A stretch of DNA of 64,000 bases. Origin: Rothia nasimurium. GTDB taxonomy: Bacteria > Actinomycetota > Actinomycetes > Actinomycetales > Micrococcaceae. The stretch lies in NCBI RefSeq assembly GCF_928392795.1, contig NZ_CAKMTJ010000008.1, positions 62,001 through 126,000 of the forward strand. Direction: 5' to 3'. Position 1 is the stretch's first letter, and each line of letters begins with the position of its first letter. Position numbers and translations under genes: made by a program. Positions 1 to 8,028 of the stretch are shown piece by piece. The notes beneath the pieces were generated by a model. That model worked only from the letters and a program-made list of their open reading frames with translations, was not told the origin of the DNA and ran no database searches.

Positions 1-212
1 AGCAGGCGGGCACCCACCTGCGCCATCTTCTCTTTAAGGGCGGCTGAGAGTTCTGCCCCAAAGACGGTTCCATCGAGAATATCGCGGCCCCAGCCGCCGG
101 GGTGCTCCAGCAGAACCCAGAGCGTCTCGCGGGCAGCGGTGCCCGGTAGGTTCTCATCAACCGGCAGGGAGCAGGAATCGGCAGGAATAGTGGGGGCGGT
201 AGGGCTAGTCAT
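1..212 (-). CDS. Sucrase/ferredoxin-like family protein, 5' part only
   Basis: The reverse strand is open from an ATG at 212 to the window edge, giving about 70 residues. The peptide carries the N-terminal signature of the sucrase/ferredoxin-like family (LPGTAARETLWVLLEHPGGW followed by WGRD), where an LxGTA motif precedes a hydrophobic strand ending in EHPGxWG. Members are thioredoxin-fold, ferredoxin-like proteins whose biochemical role is poorly defined. The rest lies outside the window, so the C-terminal cysteine motif cannot be checked. It is divergent from the S4-domain gene, and a long palindrome lies between them. Confidence 0.6.
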   Translation of the reverse strand, partial: MTSPTAPTIPADSCSLPVDENLPGTAARETLWVLLEHPGGWGRDILDGTVFGAELSAALKEKMAQVGARL

Positions 213-249
213 GGGCATAAGTGTACGCCAGCACGGGCCCCAAGGGGCG

Positions 250-318
250 GCGAGCGTGCGTCATATCGCCGAGAGTGCGCATGACTGTTGCACGCTCAGC
301 GATATGACGCACGCTCGC
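250..318. repeat. 69-nt palindrome between divergent genes
   Basis: Perfect 19-bp arms at 250-268 and 300-318 (GCGAGCGTGCGTCATATCG and its complement). Pairing continues inward with a few mismatches, so almost the whole element is self-complementary. It sits between a leftward gene starting at 212 and a rightward gene starting at 360, so it is not at a gene end. A regulatory or structural role is more likely than termination, but this is inference. Confidence 0.75.
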
Positions 319-359
319 GCAGGTCAGGGCTTCGCCTGCTCATTGGGTAGCCTAGATAC

Positions 360-767
360 ATGACTTCACCCGCAGACTCAGCCCCCGTAGAGCCGCAGCC
401 ACCTGTGCGTATCGACGCCTGGCTCTGGTCGGTGCGCGTCTTCAAAACCCGATCACTGGCGTCCTCCGAGGTCAAAGCCGGGCACGTGCGCATCAACAGC
501 GAGCACGCCAAGCCCTCCCAAAAAATCAAACCCGGCGACACCGTCACCGTGCGCTACCCCGGCTGGGAACGCGTGCTCATCGTGCGCAAAACCATCTCCA
601 AGCGCGTCGGTGCACCCGTGGCCGTCACCTGCTACGACGACATCTCCGCCCCCAAACCCGCCTACCTCACCAGCGGCGCCCTACCCCGCCGCGACCGGGG
701 CGCAGGCCGACCCACCAAAACTGAGCGCCGCGCCCTCAACAAGCTCCGCGGCTACGAGAAAGAATAA
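360..767 (+). CDS. S4-domain RNA-binding protein (Hsp15/HslR-like)
   Basis: This 135-residue protein has an S4 domain at about residues 17-65, with VRIDAWLWSVRVFKTRSLAS followed by the G-H-V-R-I-N turn and a KPGDTV strand. The tail is very basic (residues 100-135, many R and K). The architecture matches the Hsp15-like family, which binds 23S rRNA or stalled 50S-nascent chain complexes in E. coli. The rRNA-rescue role is family knowledge, not shown here. The ATG is chosen because the S4 fold starts soon after it. The stop is 2 nt before the next ATG, so it is probably co-transcribed with the GNAT gene. Confidence 0.8.
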   Translation: MTSPADSAPVEPQPPVRIDAWLWSVRVFKTRSLASSEVKAGHVRINSEHAKPSQKIKPGDTVTVRYPGWERVLIVRKTISKRVGAPVAVTCYDDISAPKPAYLTSGALPRRDRGAGRPTKTERRALNKLRGYEKE

Positions 768-769
768 GT

Positions 770-1291
770 ATGCCCTACACCCTGCGCCCTGCCGTCCTTG
801 CCGACGTTCCCGCCCTCTCCGCCTTCGCTAGCGCGCACTTCCCCGACGCTGCCCCGCCCGTGGTGCCCCGCGAGTTCGTGGCGGCCTTTGTGAGCGAAAA
901 CCTAGATGAGGCGTCCTTCACCCGCTATATCGAAACCGGCTCCTACAGCTTCACTCTGGCCGTCAATGAAGCAGGCGAGATTATCGCCTATTTCGGCATC
1001 GACCACGAGGCGCCCCAGCCTGCTGAAATCCCCGGCAACGCCGCCTACCTGAGCAAGTTCTACCTCTCCGCAGAAACCCGTGGAACCGGTCTGGCTAGGG
1101 AACTCATGGACGCCGCTATCGCCGCCGCCCGCGCAGACGGTAAAGACGGCCTGCACCTTGGCACCCATCAGCTCAACCACCGCGCCCAGGCCTTCTACGA
1201 AAAGATGGGATTCACCCGGGTGGGTGAGCGCACCTTCCAGCTCACTGCCACCGAAGTCGCCCACGACTACATCTACCACCTGTCTATTTAA
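770..1291 (+). CDS. GNAT-family N-acetyltransferase
   Basis: The 173-residue protein has GNAT motif A, a beta-4 strand (YLSKFYLSAETRG) followed by a TGLARELMDAA helix. This is the Q/RxxGxG/A acetyl-CoA pyrophosphate loop in relaxed form. The later H-x-L-G-T...N-x-x-A-x-x-F-Y-E-K-M-G-F stretch is motif B. The fold predicts acetyl transfer from acetyl-CoA to a small molecule or protein amine; the substrate is unknown. It starts 2 nt after the S4 gene stop, suggesting translational coupling. The C-terminal motif HDYIYHLSI is typical of small-molecule GNATs. Confidence 0.85.
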   Translation: MPYTLRPAVLADVPALSAFASAHFPDAAPPVVPREFVAAFVSENLDEASFTRYIETGSYSFTLAVNEAGEIIAYFGIDHEAPQPAEIPGNAAYLSKFYLSAETRGTGLARELMDAAIAAARADGKDGLHLGTHQLNHRAQAFYEKMGFTRVGERTFQLTATEVAHDYIYHLSI

Positions 1292-1381
1292 AACCTGAAG
1301 ATTGTGCAGGTCGGTACGGTATTATGACTCTACGCCCTGCCTTCCCCCACTCGCTCGCAGCGGCAGGGCTCGAGGAGAATA

Positions 1382-1894
1382 ATGAATTTTGAGATCCGCC
1401 CACCTGTGCCCGCAGAGGCCAGAGCGTGGGAAGAGCTGCGCATGACGTCCTGGCGTCACGCCTACGCAGGCACATTTACCCCCGAAATGTTCGCTAAGCA
1501 GGAAGAGCAGCTGGACGCCCGCGCCACCGGATTTGCAGAGTGGCTTGATTCCACCGGTGGCACCGGTGAAGATATTCAGCAGCAACTGGGCCAGCACCGC
1601 CGCGCCCTGGTGGCGGTAGAAAAGGACGTCGCGGGCAAACTCCTGGGTCTGGCCTTCGCCTCCCAGATGCCGTATGAGGTGCAGAAACTTGAAATGCTCT
1701 ACCTGCTGCCCGAGGCCTTCGGCACGGGAGTTGCCCAGGCCCTGCTGGGTGAGGTTCTCGACCCCGGCCCGGCCGAACTTGAGGTGCTTTCCACCAACGC
1801 CCGCGCGATTCGTTTCTATGAAAAAGAAGGCTTCACCATCGCCCGCTCTGACGAGTTTGCGGGCCGTAAAACCTACATCATGACCCGGCCCTAG
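1382..1894 (+). CDS. GNAT-family N-acetyltransferase
   Basis: 170 residues with an AGTFTPEMFAKQEEQ N-terminal lid seen in many actinobacterial GNATs. The acetyl-CoA loop is LEMLYLLPEAFGTGVAQALL (G-T-G in place of G-x-G/A), and motif B is TNARAIRFYEKEGF. A clear ribosome site (GAGGAGA) lies 5 nt upstream of the ATG. It is a second, non-identical GNAT directly downstream of the first, separated by about 90 nt, so a recent duplication is unlikely. Substrate unknown. Confidence 0.85.
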   Translation: MNFEIRPPVPAEARAWEELRMTSWRHAYAGTFTPEMFAKQEEQLDARATGFAEWLDSTGGTGEDIQQQLGQHRRALVAVEKDVAGKLLGLAFASQMPYEVQKLEMLYLLPEAFGTGVAQALLGEVLDPGPAELEVLSTNARAIRFYEKEGFTIARSDEFAGRKTYIMTRP

Positions 1895-1910
1895 CAGCCC
1901 CACTTTTGAC

Positions 1911-1969
1911 TGTAACGCTAAATGCCATGTGCGCGGTAACGATTCGCGCACATGGCATTTATCGTTACA
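1911..1969. terminator. Long stem-loop at gene end
   Basis: Inner 16-bp arms at 1920-1935 and 1945-1960 are perfect. A second outer arm pair (TGTAACG at 1911-1917, CGTTACA at 1963-1969) closes the element. It begins 16 nt after the GNAT stop codon. There is no U-tract, as is common for actinobacterial terminators. One of several near-complete palindromes in this window. Confidence 0.7.
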
Positions 1970-2080
1970 CTCAGCCGAGGTGGAGCGGTGCGCGGACGCC
2001 GGTGGTAGGGTGAAAGGGTCAGGCCGGGTTGGCCCCGCTGTGAGGAGCCCGGCTCGAACCCTCACCAAGGAAAACACCCT

Positions 2081-2920
2081 ATGACTAGCTCACCTGCCGC
2101 GCCTGGCCGTCCGCCCCTGAATCGCGACACCACCGTCTGCATCTCCCTCTCGGGCCGCCCCTCAAACCACGGCATTAAGTTCCACAACTACCTCTACGAA
2201 AAGTTTGGCCTGGACTTTCTCTATAAGGCCATGACCACCACCGACATTGAGGCCGCCATTGGCGGTGTGCGGGCCTTGGGCATTCGGGGCTGCTCGGTAT
2301 CGATGCCCTTCAAGCAGGCAGTGATTCCCCTGGTCAACGAGATAGACCATTCCGCTGAAGTGATTGGCGCGGTTAACACCATCGTGAACACTGACGGCTA
2401 TCTTAAGGCCTATAACACCGACGTGATTGCGGTGGCCTCCCTGCTGGCTTCCCACCGGGTAGATCCCGCCCTGCCCTTCCTGCTGCGCGGTTCAGGCGGC
2501 ATGGCGGCGGCTGTGGCCGGGGCCTTCTATGACGCGGGCTTCCGCACCGGCACCATCATCGCCCGCAATGAAGAGACCGGCCGCGCCCTGGCTGAGCGTT
2601 ACGGCTACACCTGGGCCGCTGAGGTGGGCGATTTGATCGCCCCTGTGATTGTGAACGTCACCCCCATCGGCATGGAGGGCGGCCCCGAGGTAGACACCCT
2701 GGCCTACCCCGCTCCCGCGATTGAGGCCGCCCAGGTGGTCTTTGACGTGGTCGCCATGCCCGTTGAAACCCCGCTGATTCGGGCCGGACGGGCTGCGGGC
2801 AAGGAAGTGATTACCGGCGGCGAGGTCATCGCCCTGCAGGCTGCTGAACAGTTCAAGCTTTACACCGGGGTTGAGGTCAGCGACGCCGATGTGGCCGAGG
2901 CAGAAGCCCAGGCCAGCTAG
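2081..2920 (+). CDS. Shikimate dehydrogenase-family (AroE-like) protein
   Basis: 279 residues, the usual AroE length. The N-terminal substrate domain has SLSGRPSNHGIKFHN (AroE has S-x-S in this position), IRGCSVSMPFKQ (the N-V-T-x-P-x-K motif, with the catalytic Lys kept) and EVIGAVNTIVN followed by AYNTD with the conserved Asp. The NADP-binding domain starts with RGSGGMAAAVAGAF rather than the usual GAGG(A/S), and the NRT cofactor motif is replaced by ARN. These changes suggest a side-branch paralogue (YdiB/SDH-like) rather than the main pathway enzyme. It stands alone between two long stem-loops, so it is probably monocistronic. Reaction by family: NAD(P)-linked oxidation of shikimate or quinate. 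Confidence 0.75.
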   Translation: MTSSPAAPGRPPLNRDTTVCISLSGRPSNHGIKFHNYLYEKFGLDFLYKAMTTTDIEAAIGGVRALGIRGCSVSMPFKQAVIPLVNEIDHSAEVIGAVNTIVNTDGYLKAYNTDVIAVASLLASHRVDPALPFLLRGSGGMAAAVAGAFYDAGFRTGTIIARNEETGRALAERYGYTWAAEVGDLIAPVIVNVTPIGMEGGPEVDTLAYPAPAIEAAQVVFDVVAMPVETPLIRAGRAAGKEVITGGEVIALQAAEQFKLYTGVEVSDADVAEAEAQAS

Positions 2921-2930
2921 CTTCTTGAAA

Positions 2931-2987
2931 GTAACCGAAACCTTCATCTGCGCGTTCTTTGCACACGCAGATGAAGGTTTCGCTTAC
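2931..2987. terminator. 57-nt palindromic stem-loop, copy A
   Basis: Base i pairs with base 58-i over nearly the whole length. The main stem is CGAAACCTTCATCTGCG against CGCAGATGAAGGTTTCG. It lies just after the AroE-like stop. A homologous copy (49 of 57 identical) lies at 17981-18037 after an unrelated gene. The differences include a compensatory C-G to A-T change. Confidence 0.75.
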
Positions 2988-3014
2988 CCATACGGACGCC
3001 GGTAGGGTGGTTTT

Positions 3015-4475
3015 ATGCCCTCTACACCGTCTTCTTCGCCCCGGCAGCCTTCGCTCAACCGCCAGATTCTTGCCCTGGCGGTGCCCGCCTTTGGTGCCCT
3101 CATTGCTGAGCCCCTGCTGGTGCTGGCTGATTCTGCCATCGTGGGTCACCTGGGCAGTGCCCCGCTGGCTGGCCTGACGCTGGGTTCAACCGTGGTGCAG
3201 ACCCTGGTGGGCTTCATGGTTTTTCTGGCCTACTCCACCACCCCGGCGGTGGCCCGAGCCGTGGGGGCAGGCGATACTCCCAGCGCGTTTGCTGCCGCCC
3301 GCAACGGCCTGTGGGTGGCTGCTGGCCTGGGTCTTTTCTTCGCGGTGCTGTTGGCGCTGACCGCCGGCCCCCTGCTGCGTGCACTGGGGGCGGGCGGGGA
3401 CGTCCTGACCCACGCCACCGCCTACCTGCTGCCTTCCCTGGCGGGCCTGCCCGGTATGCTCCTGGTGTTGGCGGCGACCGGTGCCCTGCGCGGTTTTCAA
3501 GACGCAAAGACTCCCCTCTATGTCGCCACTCTTGGTGCCGCTCTCAATGTGCCGCTGAGCTGGGCCCTGGTTTACCCGGCAGGGTGGGGTGTGGCAGGCT
3601 CTGCGGTAGCGACGGCTGTGGTGCAGTGGGGTATGGCCCTGGCCCTGACCTGCGCGGTGGTTGCGCGGACGCGGATGCCCGGCTCTCTTGCCCGACCCTC
3701 CGGCTTATCGGTGCGGACGCGGGTGCCCGGCTGGCTGCCCGACCGCGCCGGTCTTAAGGCTGTCTTTAGGGTGGGGGCCTGGCTGATGGTGCGGGCTGCC
3801 TGCCTGCGGATTGCCCTGCTGGCTACGGTCTTTGTGGTGACCAGCCAGGGGGAGAAAAACCTGGCCGCCTACCAGTTGACGATGGCTTTCTTTAACCTGC
3901 TGGCCTTCGCCCTAGACGCCCTGGCCATTGCCGCCCAGGCCCTGCTGGGTAAGGAGATGGGCGCGCAGGATCTTTCAACCCGGCAGGGGCAGAGCGCGGT
4001 GGTTCAGCTCAAAAACCGCCTGGTGCGGTGGAGCCTGGCCTTTGGTCTGGTCACGGCCCTGGTTTGCCCGGCGGTTGGGTTTGGCCTGGCCTGGGTCTTT
4101 ACCCCCGACCCCGAGGTGCAACGCCTCTTTGCTCTCTCTTTGCTGGTGCTGGCGGTGGGACAGCCCCTGGCGGCCTACGTTTTCATTCTGGACGGCGTGC
4201 TGATCGGCGCCCAGGACGTACGCTATCTGGGTCTGGCTGGGCTCTTCACCCTGGTGGCCTACCTGCCGGTATTGGCCGGGCTGTATTTCTGGTTCGGTGC
4301 CGGTGCGGACGCTCCCGCCCCGCTTGCCGGGGGCACCTCCTGGGGCTGGGGTGGGCTGCTCGATGGCCCCACCCTGGCCTACCTGCTGCTCTGGTGCTCC
4401 TACGCCCTGTGGTACATGGGCGCCCGCGCCCTCACCCTGGGTCTGCGCGCCCGCAGTGGGGTGTGGATTCGTTAG
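3015..4475 (+). CDS. MATE-family multidrug/Na+ antiporter (DinF-like)
   Basis: 486 residues with about 12 hydrophobic segments in two homologous halves. The N-terminus has ALAVPAFGALIAEPLLVLAD followed by SAIVGHLGSAPLAGL, the hallmark of the DinF branch of MATE exporters. Members sit in the plasma membrane and exchange drugs or metabolites for Na+ or H+. A cytoplasmic loop between TM6 and TM7 carries an imperfect 16-residue tandem repeat (RTRMPG... / RTRVPG...). A late loop has a hydrophilic GADAPAP insert. Both coincide with copies of the GCGGACGC octamer. The stop overlaps the stop of the convergent MFS gene. Substrate cannot be deduced. Confidence 0.85.
   Translation: MPSTPSSSPRQPSLNRQILALAVPAFGALIAEPLLVLADSAIVGHLGSAPLAGLTLGSTVVQTLVGFMVFLAYSTTPAVARAVGAGDTPSAFAAARNGLWVAAGLGLFFAVLLALTAGPLLRALGAGGDVLTHATAYLLPSLAGLPGMLLVLAATGALRGFQDAKTPLYVATLGAALNVPLSWALVYPAGWGVAGSAVATAVVQWGMALALTCAVVARTRMPGSLARPSGLSVRTRVPGWLPDRAGLKAVFRVGAWLMVRAACLRIALLATVFVVTSQGEKNLAAYQLTMAFFNLLAFALDALAIAAQALLGKEMGAQDLSTRQGQSAVVQLKNRLVRWSLAFGLVTALVCPAVGFGLAWVFTPDPEVQRLFALSLLVLAVGQPLAAYVFILDGVLIGAQDVRYLGLAGLFTLVAYLPVLAGLYFWFGAGADAPAPLAGGTSWGWGGLLDGPTLAYLLLWCSYALWYMGARALTLGLRARSGVWIR
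3665..3760 (+). repeat. 48-nt imperfect in-frame tandem repeat inside the MATE gene
   Basis: Two 48-nt units start at 3665 and 3713, each opening with GCGGACGCGG(A/G)TGCCCGGCT. They encode RTRMPGSLARPSGLSV and RTRVPGWLPDRAGLKA. The first 20 nt differ at one base; the rest is more diverged with a 1-nt slip. Each unit opens with the octamer that is over-represented throughout the window. Confidence 0.7.
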
Positions 4476-5689
4476 GGGTTTTGCTGATGAAGTTTCTGGG
4501 GAATTGTGTAACGGGCAATAACTGCTAAAGTACCTAAGGCGCAGGCTGTTGCAAACAGTGTGACAAATCGGGAAAACCGGGCGTAGGAGAACCCATATAG
4601 TCCCGGAGAAATTGCTGATGTAATGATCGAAACTATCGCGCTAGCGCCTGATACACGGGCTTGCATTGTATCGGGAGCCAACTGAGCAAGTGCTACAGCG
4701 GTACTTACGCCCAGTGAAGGTATGAGAATGACAGCGCATGAAAGGCTAGTTACTATAATCCAGTAGTTTTGGGAGAGCGCACAAAATAGCATAGCTGAGC
4801 TCAGTAGCATAAACACCATAATGAAGAGAAGTCGTGGTGTAAAACGTGCACTGATAGTCCCGCTGAATAGGCTACCAACCAGTGCAGCTAGACTGGTGAA
4901 AGTTCCTAGCATTCCAACGAGAACAACGCTCACACCGGATGCTATGAGGTCTATTTCTATAATTGTTCCCGCACCTTCTAAGAAAAGATTAGCGGTAGCG
5001 CTGATAATAATTACGGCTGCAATAGGCCTAGTTTTGATTGCAAAAGCGAAACCTGCAAAGAGAGTAAAAAAACCGAAATCAGGTACTTCTTGCGGGCGGC
5101 AGTTAGCAGCTATGTAGGTGCGACCAAAAACAATAGTAAACCCAATGAGGATAATCCAGCTGGTAGTACTGATTATGAAGGGAAGAGATTGCCAGGCATT
5201 GAGCGTGATTCCCGCAAAGATACCAGCTATAGCAGCAGCTACTTGTGTTCTTGCAGCAATAAACCCAAAAGTTTGAGGAAGATCTTCAGGGGTTAGCATG
5301 TGGACGAAAGCAGTAGTGTCTGCACGTGAGAGCGCTGAAGAGCAGGTTGTAATGATGAAGCTGATGATGACTACTATAGGGAGAGTGAGAGTATCAGTGA
5401 GAGAGCTAATAGTTAAGGTAAGTGATGTTGCTGTGGCTGTAAACGCAGAGAGGGTAATAATTCGAGGTGGTGCGTAGAAGTCGGCAAGTGACCCAACGAT
5501 GTTGCCTATAAGCGCTCCGGTGGCAAACGCAATGGCTACGGCTACTCCAGAGTCAATCCCACCGAGATTTTGGATAGCGATAACGGTGACAGCAAACCCT
5601 GCCAAACCTTCGCCGAAGCTGGTGAGTAAGCGGCCTGCGATAAGCGCACGCACAGCTTTCTGCGGCGTTATCTTTCGGTCTGCTGCCAT
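4472..5689 (-). CDS. MFS-family exporter, AT-richer than its neighbours
   Basis: About 405 residues with 12 predicted membrane segments. MFS motif A is present in altered form (GNIVGSLADFYAPPRI). The start at 5689 (MAADRKITPQKAVRAL) is chosen because the first membrane helix follows; the ORF extends upstream without hydrophobic sequence. Codon use (many ATA, AGT, GTA, TTA) and base composition are visibly AT-richer than flanking genes, which suggests acquisition from elsewhere. Its TAA shares bases with the MATE TAG (4472-4475). A 16-codon ORF with a better ribosome site overlaps its start, so expression may be controlled by translation of that leader. The fold suggests drug or metabolite efflux; the substrate is not identifiable. 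Confidence 0.75.
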   Translation of the reverse strand: MAADRKITPQKAVRALIAGRLLTSFGEGLAGFAVTVIAIQNLGGIDSGVAVAIAFATGALIGNIVGSLADFYAPPRIITLSAFTATATSLTLTISSLTDTLTLPIVVIISFIITTCSSALSRADTTAFVHMLTPEDLPQTFGFIAARTQVAAAIAGIFAGITLNAWQSLPFIISTTSWIILIGFTIVFGRTYIAANCRPQEVPDFGFFTLFAGFAFAIKTRPIAAVIIISATANLFLEGAGTIIEIDLIASGVSVVLVGMLGTFTSLAALVGSLFSGTISARFTPRLLFIMVFMLLSSAMLFCALSQNYWIIVTSLSCAVILIPSLGVSTAVALAQLAPDTMQARVSGASAIVSIITSAISPGLYGFSYARFSRFVTLFATACALGTLAVIARYTIPQKLHQQNP

Positions 5690-5718
5690 GATATGAAGGT
5701 AAGTTTTCTGGGTTCCAT
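5668..5718 (-). CDS. Short leader ORF overlapping the MFS start
   Basis: Reading leftward, ATG at 5718 opens a 16-codon ORF (MEPRKLTFISWQQTER) ending with TAA at 5668. An AAGGAG ribosome site lies about 7 nt before its ATG, whereas the MFS start inside it has no clear one. The MFS start codon is in another frame within this ORF. The layout resembles leader peptides controlling efflux or resistance genes by translation attenuation or coupling. No such role is shown here, and the peptide matches no known leader that I recognise. Confidence 0.45.
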   Translation of the reverse strand: MEPRKLTFISWQQTER

Positions 5719-5786
5719 AGGATTGCTCCTTAAGTGGAGAGGGACGGTTGATATATTGTGACGCAAATCTAATGTTTGCAATTTTC

Positions 5787-5815
5787 AAACTAATCATTGT
5801 GTGAAAATGTGTCAA
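5787..5815 (-). promoter_or_regulatory. Candidate promoter of the leader/MFS unit
   Basis: On the reverse strand a perfect -35 TTGACA lies at 5810-5815. A poor -10 (TAGTTT, 5787-5792) follows at 17-bp spacing. The region is AT-rich. The -35 is convincing, the -10 is not. Confidence 0.4.
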
Positions 5816-5824
5816 GAGACACAA

Positions 5825-6059
5825 AAAAATTTAGGGATGTGGAGTCGATAGGGGTGGCCAGAGTGTGTAGCTTTCCCCCGAAAGTAGAGCGCCAGACGTA
5901 GACGATTCCGTTATCAAGGCCTGGGCTTACAGGTAGATTTGTAGAGATACAAAGATGGGGCAACCCGCCACGTTGGCGCGTGACAGGCCGCCCCTTGCTA
6001 TGGTCGCTACTCTCACTTAGTTGAAGAAGTGTGAGAGAGTGTCAAGGAACTGAGCAATA
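5825..6059. other. Non-coding stretch upstream of the MFS gene
   Basis: No plausible gene is seen. A bulged stem-loop (ACTCTCACTT near 6009 against AAGTGTGAGAG near 6037) is present. Otherwise unremarkable mixed-composition sequence between the MFS promoter and the end of the helical-repeat gene. Confidence 0.5.
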
Positions 6060-6109
6060 GCCCGTAAGAGATTCGCAATGGGAGCTATCCTTTCGCGACT
6101 CTTACGGGC
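6060..6109. terminator. Stem-loop at the end of the HSP90 operon
   Basis: 11-bp perfect arms at 6060-6070 (GCCCGTAAGAG) and 6099-6109, extended inward by GCG pairing across a short mismatch. It lies directly downstream of the leftward gene ending at 6118. Confidence 0.6.
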
Positions 6110-6117
6110 GATTCTTT

Positions 6118-8001
6118 TTACATAAGCTCAGCCAGCAGGGCTTCCACGCGGTGCTCCTGGCCGGTAGCGCGCAGCAGCTCAATGCAGGCGTCCAGGGCAG
6201 CAGCACGGGACTTCTTCAGCCTTAACGGCTCAAAAAGCTCCGCCGCCAGCTCATAGCGGCCAATCGCCAGCTCACTCTGCCCGGCGGCAGTCGCAGCTTC
6301 AGCGGCGACCACCAGCAGGCGGGCTGCCCGCTCCAGGCACTCGTTCTCGCGGTAGGTCTCAACCAGCTTATCCACGAGCTGCTGGCTCGCAGAGTTACCG
6401 GTCGCCAGTGAAAGGCGGGCGGCGAAATCCTGAGCTAGCAGGAAAGCCATCAGGTCGGGGCGGACGCCCGGGGCGGCGTCCCCGCCCTGGTCACCGTGGG
6501 CTGGGGCAAGAGCCTGCTGGGCCAGCTCCTGTAGCTCACCCACCGGAGTGCGAAGGGCTTCAAGCTCATTGACCCGTTCGGCAACCGGTGCCCACACGCG
6601 CACTACCTCTGCCAGCAGGGCAGGGGTGGCGCCGCCGTCCGCCAGCAGGGGCCAGGCCTTCTCAAAGAATCCGTGGGCCTCGAGTGCCTGAGCACCCGTG
6701 ATCGGACCGCTGGCCAGCACCAAGAAAGCAACCTCGGCGTAGGCCAGACCTGCCTCCAGGGAAGCCCCTGCGGTCTCATGCTCGCGGGCCACCGCCAGGT
6801 AGGACTCCACCGGGGTGAAGGACAGGGGAGTAGCCCCCTCCACGCCCTCACCCTGGGTCTGAGCGCCCGCGGCGGCGTCCGCTCTGGCTGAACTAGTCGA
6901 ACCAGACCCGTCCGCCCCGGTAGGCAGCACAATGGGTGTCAGGGCGTCCAGTTCGGTGGCGGCCTCCAGGGACTCCGAGAACCGGGTATTACCCGCCCGG
7001 CGGTCAAAGGCCTGCGCCAGCGGCCGGGACTCGGCCAGCGCCCAGTCGTAGAGCTCCTTCAAGGTAGACCGTTCGACCTGACCGGCAGGCCGCAAGCCGG
7101 TGGGCATATCCCCGTGGTCCTCTAAAGCCCAGGCCAGGCCAGCGACGATATAGCGCAGGAAGTTGCGGTTATCGCCGGGATCCCCCGCCAGGTCAAGAGC
7201 ACGTTTGCCGTGGTCAGCCAGCAGGTCAAAGGCCGCCTGAAGGTTCTGGCCGCGGGCTAGTACCTCAAACTCAACGCCCAGGTCGTCCGGATCATACTGG
7301 TCGCGGTTGGCCGCTGCCCGCATCAGGTGACGGCCGGCTGCTTCGCCGTCCTCCAGGTGCAGGTAGGCAAGCGCCAGCTGCCGGTGGGAAGCCGCAGGCT
7401 CCCGGTTACACAAATCTTCGGTGGGGGCACCCAGGCGGACGGCCGCCTCAAACTCCCCGTCGGTCACGTGGTCGCGCAGAATCCCGCCGTGCCTGCAGGA
7501 GCCGCAGTCCATCTCGTCCTCACCGTGCGCCAGCCAGCGGGCGCGCCAGGTCTCGGCGGCCTCGTCCTCACCGATATGGGCAGCCCACATGTATTCGGCC
7601 CGGTCAGGGGCCATCTCGCCCATGCCCGCCAGGCGGTAGCGGCGGCGCATCTCATCGAGCAGCTCGCGCGCCTGCTCCTTAGAGATCTGCGGGTAGGCGG
7701 TCATATCGCCGATAATCCACTTGAACTGCCAGAAGAGGGTGCGGGCGGTGAACTCGTCAAAGTGCTCGGGGTGGGCGTCGTAGAGACGCAACAGCTTAGA
7801 GAACACCGCAAAGGACGCCGGGGTCGGCTGCCCAAAAACATAGGCCTCCACCAGGTTGAGGTAGGCCTCGGGCAGCATGGATTCGGGGCCCTCCCGCTCA
7901 AGAGTGCGGGTGATGTACTCCATGGCGGCGGTGCGGGCGCTACCGTAGGGCAGGTCGCGGGTTGCGGCAATTTTCTGGGCGGCTTCGTGGGTGGACCACA
8001 C
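6118..8001 (-). CDS. Large helical-repeat (TPR-like) protein of an HSP90 operon
   Basis: 627 residues, GTG start at 8001 with AAGGGAG upstream. No catalytic motif is recognised. The sequence is almost entirely amphipathic helix, with TPR/alpha-solenoid features (for example ASHRQLALAYLHLEDGEAAG near residue 210, and SLEAGLAYAEVAFLVLASG in the second half). There is a DCGSCRHG cysteine pair near residue 165. A Gly/Ser/Ala-rich linker at about residues 365-395 separates two helical halves. It follows the HSP90 gene by 27 nt. I recall actinobacterial genomes where HSP90, a TPR protein and a YbjN protein are adjacent, so a co-chaperone or client adaptor role is plausible but inferred. Confidence 0.65.
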   Translation of the reverse strand: MWSTHEAAQKIAATRDLPYGSARTAAMEYITRTLEREGPESMLPEAYLNLVEAYVFGQPTPASFAVFSKLLRLYDAHPEHFDEFTARTLFWQFKWIIGDMTAYPQISKEQARELLDEMRRRYRLAGMGEMAPDRAEYMWAAHIGEDEAAETWRARWLAHGEDEMDCGSCRHGGILRDHVTDGEFEAAVRLGAPTEDLCNREPAASHRQLALAYLHLEDGEAAGRHLMRAAANRDQYDPDDLGVEFEVLARGQNLQAAFDLLADHGKRALDLAGDPGDNRNFLRYIVAGLAWALEDHGDMPTGLRPAGQVERSTLKELYDWALAESRPLAQAFDRRAGNTRFSESLEAATELDALTPIVLPTGADGSGSTSSARADAAAGAQTQGEGVEGATPLSFTPVESYLAVAREHETAGASLEAGLAYAEVAFLVLASGPITGAQALEAHGFFEKAWPLLADGGATPALLAEVVRVWAPVAERVNELEALRTPVGELQELAQQALAPAHGDQGGDAAPGVRPDLMAFLLAQDFAARLSLATGNSASQQLVDKLVETYRENECLERAARLLVVAAEAATAAGQSELAIGRYELAAELFEPLRLKKSRAAALDACIELLRATGQEHRVEALLAELM

Positions 8002-8028
8002 AGTCTTCTCCCTTGTTGGTAGCTATCT

